From assembly GCA_963978895.1 (NCBI GenBank), contig OZ022242.1, forward strand, positions 23,982,663-24,046,662: 64,000 nt of DNA, written 5' to 3'. The notes below the pieces were generated by a model that was not told the origin of the DNA, did no database searches, and saw only the letters and a program-made list of their open reading frames with translations. This DNA comes from Erpobdella octoculata (taxonomy: Eukaryota; Annelida; Clitellata; Hirudinida; Erpobdellidae). Shown piece after piece: positions 57,318 to 64,000 of this stretch; the stretch's first letter is position 1; the number at the start of each line of letters is the position of its first letter. The position numbers were made by a program, and so were the translations under genes.

Positions 57318-58094
57318 TTAAAATTTCAAAGCAGCGTGATCCGTTCTCAACAAAAACTTTTGACCATATAAATACTTGTGAAAGTGCTTAATAGAATCAA
57401 CGATTGCTAATAACTCACGTCTGGTGACGCAATAATTGCGCTCCGGTTTCGACAAAGTTCTGCTATAATAAGCTATAACCTTTTCATTGCCGTCAACAAT
57501 CTGACTAAGCACTGCCCCTATTCCTTCATTACTTGCATCTGTGTCTAATACAAAATCTTTTCCAGGGATTGGATACGACAGAACTGGCGTCAAACTCAAA
57601 GCTGTTTTTAACTGTTCGAACGCCTGTTGATTTGCCTCTGACCAATCAAACGGTGCATTCTTTTCTGTAAGCTTATATAATTCTTTTGCAATGCTGGAAA
57701 AATTGGCTACAAATCGTCGATAATATGTGCACAAACCAAGAAAGCTTCTTAATTCTTGAGAATTTCTCGGAACCGGCCAATGGTTAACCGCTTCAATTTT
57801 CTCAGGGTCGGTTCCTACCCCTTCGGCAGAAACTATATGACCAAGATATTTCACCTTGCTTTTAAAAAGTGCACACTTTGCCGGATTTAGCTTCATACCA
57901 GCATCCCGGATCCTTTGGAAAACTTCTCCAAGATTGCGTAGATGCTCTTCAAACGTCTTTCCAACAACAATAATGTCCTCCAAATAAACAAGACACGTTC
58001 TCCAATTTAATCCTTGTAACACATACTCCATAAGTCGCTCGAAAGTTGCTGGTGCGTTGCACAAGCCAAATGGCATCACTGTAAATTGCCACAA
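57318..58094 (-). pseudogene. Gypsy reverse transcriptase and RNase H (copy 1)
   Basis: WQFTVMPFGLCNAPATFERL (motif B region), then VYLEDIIVVG, where Gypsy RTs have Y-x-D-D; the first catalytic Asp is Glu. Next are KCALFKSKVKYLGHIVS, the tether LRSFLGLCTYYRRFV, and RNase H with VLDTDASNEGIGAVLSQ, RELLAIV and LRTDHAAL. The upstream RT motif A is truncated away at 58135. Confidence 0.9.
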
Positions 58095-58136
58095 TCCTTC
58101 ACCTATTGAAAAGGCAGTTTTCTCGCGATCCTGATT

Positions 58137-58840
58137 TTTTTAACCCCACATTTGAGGTCCTGGAAACCAAATATTCAAAAATTGGTAAAACACGTATATC
58201 TTTGTTTTTCGAGTAAATACTAAATACAAATTTTTACATCAGTAGCACTAACAGTTTTGAAGTAGCAGTTATTCTAAAAAAACAAATAACCTTATTTTCC
58301 ACCTCACATTTGAGGTCCCTTAAAACCAAATTTTCAAAATTGGTGAAACACGTCTATCTTTATTTATTGAGTGGATACTAAATACTAATTTTTACATCTG
58401 TAGCACTTACAGTTTTTGAGTAGCAGTAATTTAAAAAAAAATAACCCTATTTGAGGTTCTTGAAAACCAAATTTTCAACACGTATGTCATTATTTATTTT
58501 AGTAGATATTGAATACTAATTTTACTTCTGTAGCATTTACAGTTTTTGAGTAGCTGTTACTTTAAAAACAAATAACCCTATTTTCCACCCCATATTTGAG
58601 ATCCTGGAAACGAAATTTTCAAAAAGTAGTGAAACACATATTCTCATTTTTTAAAAAGAATCTATATACGAAATTTCAAAAGCCCTTAATTTTTGGTTTT
58701 TGAGATATGCGTTGCTTTAGAAAAAAAGTTTGTTTGCCAGTTTCATCATCTTAGAAGCAAAATTTTTACAAATTCTTTTTTAGTAGGTGCTAGTGCTATA
58801 AAAGTAATATAAGTTCCAAATTTCACTTTTATAAACACGA
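58137..58840. repeat. Fragment of the 155-180 bp tandem array
   Basis: About four units in the same orientation as 53130-55040, ending in the CTATAAAAGTAATATAAGTT segment that precedes the Helitron 5' end at 55190. The Helitron terminus itself is missing. No gene. Confidence 0.8.
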
Positions 58841-58842
58841 TG

Positions 58843-58942
58843 AAAAGTGATAATTAGGGGTAGGGTTAGGGTTAAGGTTGTAACAAAATAGGACTATTTT
58901 ATTGGAAGATTCGGCCCGGGCCGCTTATGTGAAAGATAATCC
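58843..58942. mobile_element. MITE remnant with TTAGGG repeats
   Basis: GGGTAGGGTTAGGGTTAAGG followed by CCGCTTATGTGAAAGATAAT. The latter matches the right TIR of the element at 6635-6757. The left TIR is not clear. Confidence 0.55.
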
Positions 58943-59189
58943 AACCTTCGTGGCTTTCGGTAATTTCAATTTATTAATTGGTTTATTATTATTAATACTA
59001 TTATATTCGGTGCGTGCAATATTTTATAGAGTTATTATGCGTATCATCGAAACGGCCGAACCGATTTTTATGCACTTTTTTGTGTACATTTGGTAGGTCT
59101 GAGAATAGGGTGTAATCTATTTAGTATTTTTATTAGAGAAAATATTTTACCAATTTTAATTAATTAGCAAGAAAGTATTCAATTTTAAG

Positions 59190-62008
<2,819 letters not shown>

Positions 62009-62011
62009 TAA

Positions 62012-64000
62012 TACGTCGAAGAAACAGTGTTCGGCGGCATCATAAAAAAACCTAATCTCTACGCACGATATGTCGACGACATATTTGTTATGTGCGAAAA
62101 CAACACGGAAATAAACACTCTGATAGCTACGCTCGAAAATCACTCCGTTCTACGTTTTACGTATCAACTAAGCGATATCAACAAACAGCTCCCGTTCTTA
62201 GACGTCACAGTCTCAACACTTGAAAACCAACTAAAACTTGGTACTTACTCTAAGCCAACGTCAAACGGTGCAACTCTGAACGCAGACGGATTCTGCCCAG
62301 AAAAATACAAGCAAAGCGTTATTCAAAACTATCTGCATAGAGCCTACAAGATAACCAACGACTGGGAAGAATTCCATACCGAAGTCGAACGTATCAAAAA
62401 AGTTCTAATCAACAATAATTTCAGTAATCGAACTGTCGACGATGGAATCCGGAAATTTCTTAATAGAAAACTCATTACATCACCAAAACCTTCCGTCGTT
62501 CAGTCCTCGAACACCGAACCACAGCCCGGTATCTCATGTAATAAATCTACAATTTCATTATTCTACCAAGCACAGATGCATAATAACTATAAAACAGACG
62601 AGGAGATTATCACGTCCATAATACGCAACAATGTTTCCATCGTCAGTCCCGAACGTTATCAACTTAGACTGCGGATATTTTATAAATGTCCGAAAGCTCA
62701 TCAACTCGTTGCAGTCAACAGCTCGACGTCAAAAAATGACATTAGCAAGAACCATCTCAAAAGAACCAACGTCGTCTATGAGTTCCAATGTCCTCTCTGT
62801 CGTCCCGCGACGCAAACTTACATAGGCCACACTCGGACCACGTTAGCGAGGCGGCTGACAATGCACATCCAGGGCGGCAGTATACGCACTCATCTACAAA
62901 CCGTACACAACGTCAAACCAACAAGATTACTTTTGGACCCAAACACAAAAATACTCTCATTCAACAACGACCCCACACGACTGAAGATTCTGGAAGCACT
63001 GTTTATCCAAAATAAACGCCCTACAATTAACGTCCAGGACGACGCCTTCGCGCACACTCTGCAGCTTTTCGGTCGCATAGACAACCACGCTCGTCGTTCC
63101 ACTCCATACGAACGTTTACCTCACCCTAATAACCAGCTTATCAGCCGATCCTCTGGCGGCGCGGCGCGTCGCTCAACCTTCGATCGTCGTTCTAACTGCC
63201 CAGGTACTCGGGAAGGCGGCGAGATACTCTCCTCCTCCGACCACAGATGCGGCGATCCAAAACCTACCAATCCTCCACTTAATTCAACCTATACAGACGC
63301 CGTTCCTTCGACACCCGTCAACACTTCCGGCTGCGGAGGCGGCGTCCGCAATATCGACTCACACTCCGGCCGTACCATTTCACCCTCACGATTGAATTCT
63401 CCGCATATCGATCATTGCTCAGCGGACGCTGCGTCCGGAATTCGGCTTCTCCGCGACGTCTCCCCGGACCTGCCACTCACCGAGTCAGACGCGGATTCTT
63501 CGTCAGACGGTTCCACGGTCGCACCCGTCCCTCCGTCGCAGCGGCCTGTGTTCTCGGCCCTTGATCGCGGCGGTCGGTTCACTGATCGACGCGTCCCTGA
63601 CTCGCCGCGTCGCTCGGGTTCCGATTGCTGCCTCAGTCGTCGCGTGACGCACCAGGGGTTCCCGGAGAACGACAGATTATCTTTTAAACCTGGCTACAGA
63701 TATGGAGAGCCGAAATCTGTCAGTTTTCCGGACATTCCAATTTACGTCGACGCAGCCTCTTCGACGTCCGGCGACGCCGTCCCTCACGCCACTCCGGGTC
63801 ATTGCATCGAGGAGCAGACGTCTGACTCCGACGACACGTACTCTACTCCTATTCTTCGCGTCTTTCCGCCGGCGTCTGGCGGACCCAGCGGAGCTAACCT
63901 GCACTCTAACCCGAGTCATGGCATCGGCGCGCCGGGGTCCGGCGAGGCCAACCTACGCTCCACCCCGGGCCACGGCGTCGAGGCGTCGGTATCCGGCGGC
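62012..64000 (+). CDS. Penelope-like element polyprotein, PLE4: RT end, GIY-YIG, GC-rich tail (open at both window and 5' edge)
   Basis: All 663 codons from 62012 to the window end lack a stop. The frame begins at the (TA)n edge with [13 protein letters not shown] and reaches [10 protein letters not shown] (RT motif C of PLEs) within 30 residues, so RT motifs upstream are truncated. [20 protein letters not shown] and [10 protein letters not shown] follow; GIY-YIG is [20 protein letters not shown] then [16 protein letters not shown] (about residues 255-300). The remainder (63100 onward) is a Ser/Pro/Arg/Gly-rich tail of about 300 residues with ATPGH/NPSHG/STPGH repeats every 25-30 residues, markedly GC-rich. 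The lack of damage suggests a recent insertion. Confidence 0.85.

Larger units (their letters stand above)
55564..58135 (-). mobile_element. Gypsy LTR retrotransposon, copy 1 (3' half)
   Basis: LTR from 55564 to about 55780, flanked outside by (TA)n, then pol reading leftward: RT, RNase H, integrase. It is cut at about 58135, where the ACATTTGAGGTCCTGG array begins, so gag, protease and the RT fingers are lost. Confidence 0.88.

Overview
This 64 kb window looks like repeat-choked DNA from an AT-rich invertebrate animal genome. Eukaryotic transposon families dominate (CR1-like, RTE-like and I-like LINEs, Penelope-like elements, Gypsy and Copia LTR elements, hAT, Mutator-style TIR elements, Helitrons), with GT-AG introns and long (TA)n arrays. 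No bacterial, rRNA or tRNA gene is visible. Interstitial TTAGGG-type repeats occur inside small transposons, which argues weakly against an insect with TTAGG telomeres. I cannot name the species.

Layout. 1-7.8 kb: small repeats, a 789 bp TIR element with a 9 bp target duplication, then a CR1-like LINE split by a 3.16 kb TIR element that carries an intron-containing DUF4806 gene. 7.8-11.2 kb: an almost complete RTE-like LINE with a zinc finger inserted after its RT and one 5 bp frameshifting duplication. 11.2-17.6 kb: a near-perfect foldback element, two hAT remnants, a Copia scrap and a TIR element whose ends are inverted minisatellites. 17.7-23.9 kb: Helitron-type DNA including two directly repeated copies of about 2.5 kb. 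23.9-25.3 kb: a Penelope-like element (PLE) tail with a hammerhead ribozyme. 25.6-31.1 kb: two minus-strand CR1-like LINEs around a hAT element. At 31.36 kb lies the only good host-gene candidate, a 39-codon exon resembling the N-terminus of Tweety-homolog membrane proteins. 31.6-34.3 kb: Helitron and hAT pieces. 34.4-38.6 kb: a second copy of the same hAT element, split by a CR1-like LINE with a clean 9 bp target duplication. 38.6-46.7 kb: a small LTR element encoding a SAP-domain Gag, split by an I-like LINE. 46.8-49.9 kb: two head-to-tail PLE fragments, each with a hammerhead ribozyme. 49.9-58.1 kb: two Gypsy copies separated by a 213 bp satellite and a Helitron-type element with internal tandem repeats. 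58.1-62 kb: Helitron helicase remnant and a hAT element. 62.0-64.0 kb: a PLE whose open frame (RT motif C, GIY-YIG, GC-rich tail) runs off the window.

The unifying pattern is that (TA)n arrays sit at the ends of nearly every class of element here. All four PLE fragments begin at a (TA)n array, and the three whose 3' ends are visible also finish at one. Three hAT copies, one LTR element, two Gypsy LTRs and several Helitron ends also abut such arrays. Most coding sequences are broken; the longest undamaged frame is the terminal PLE.
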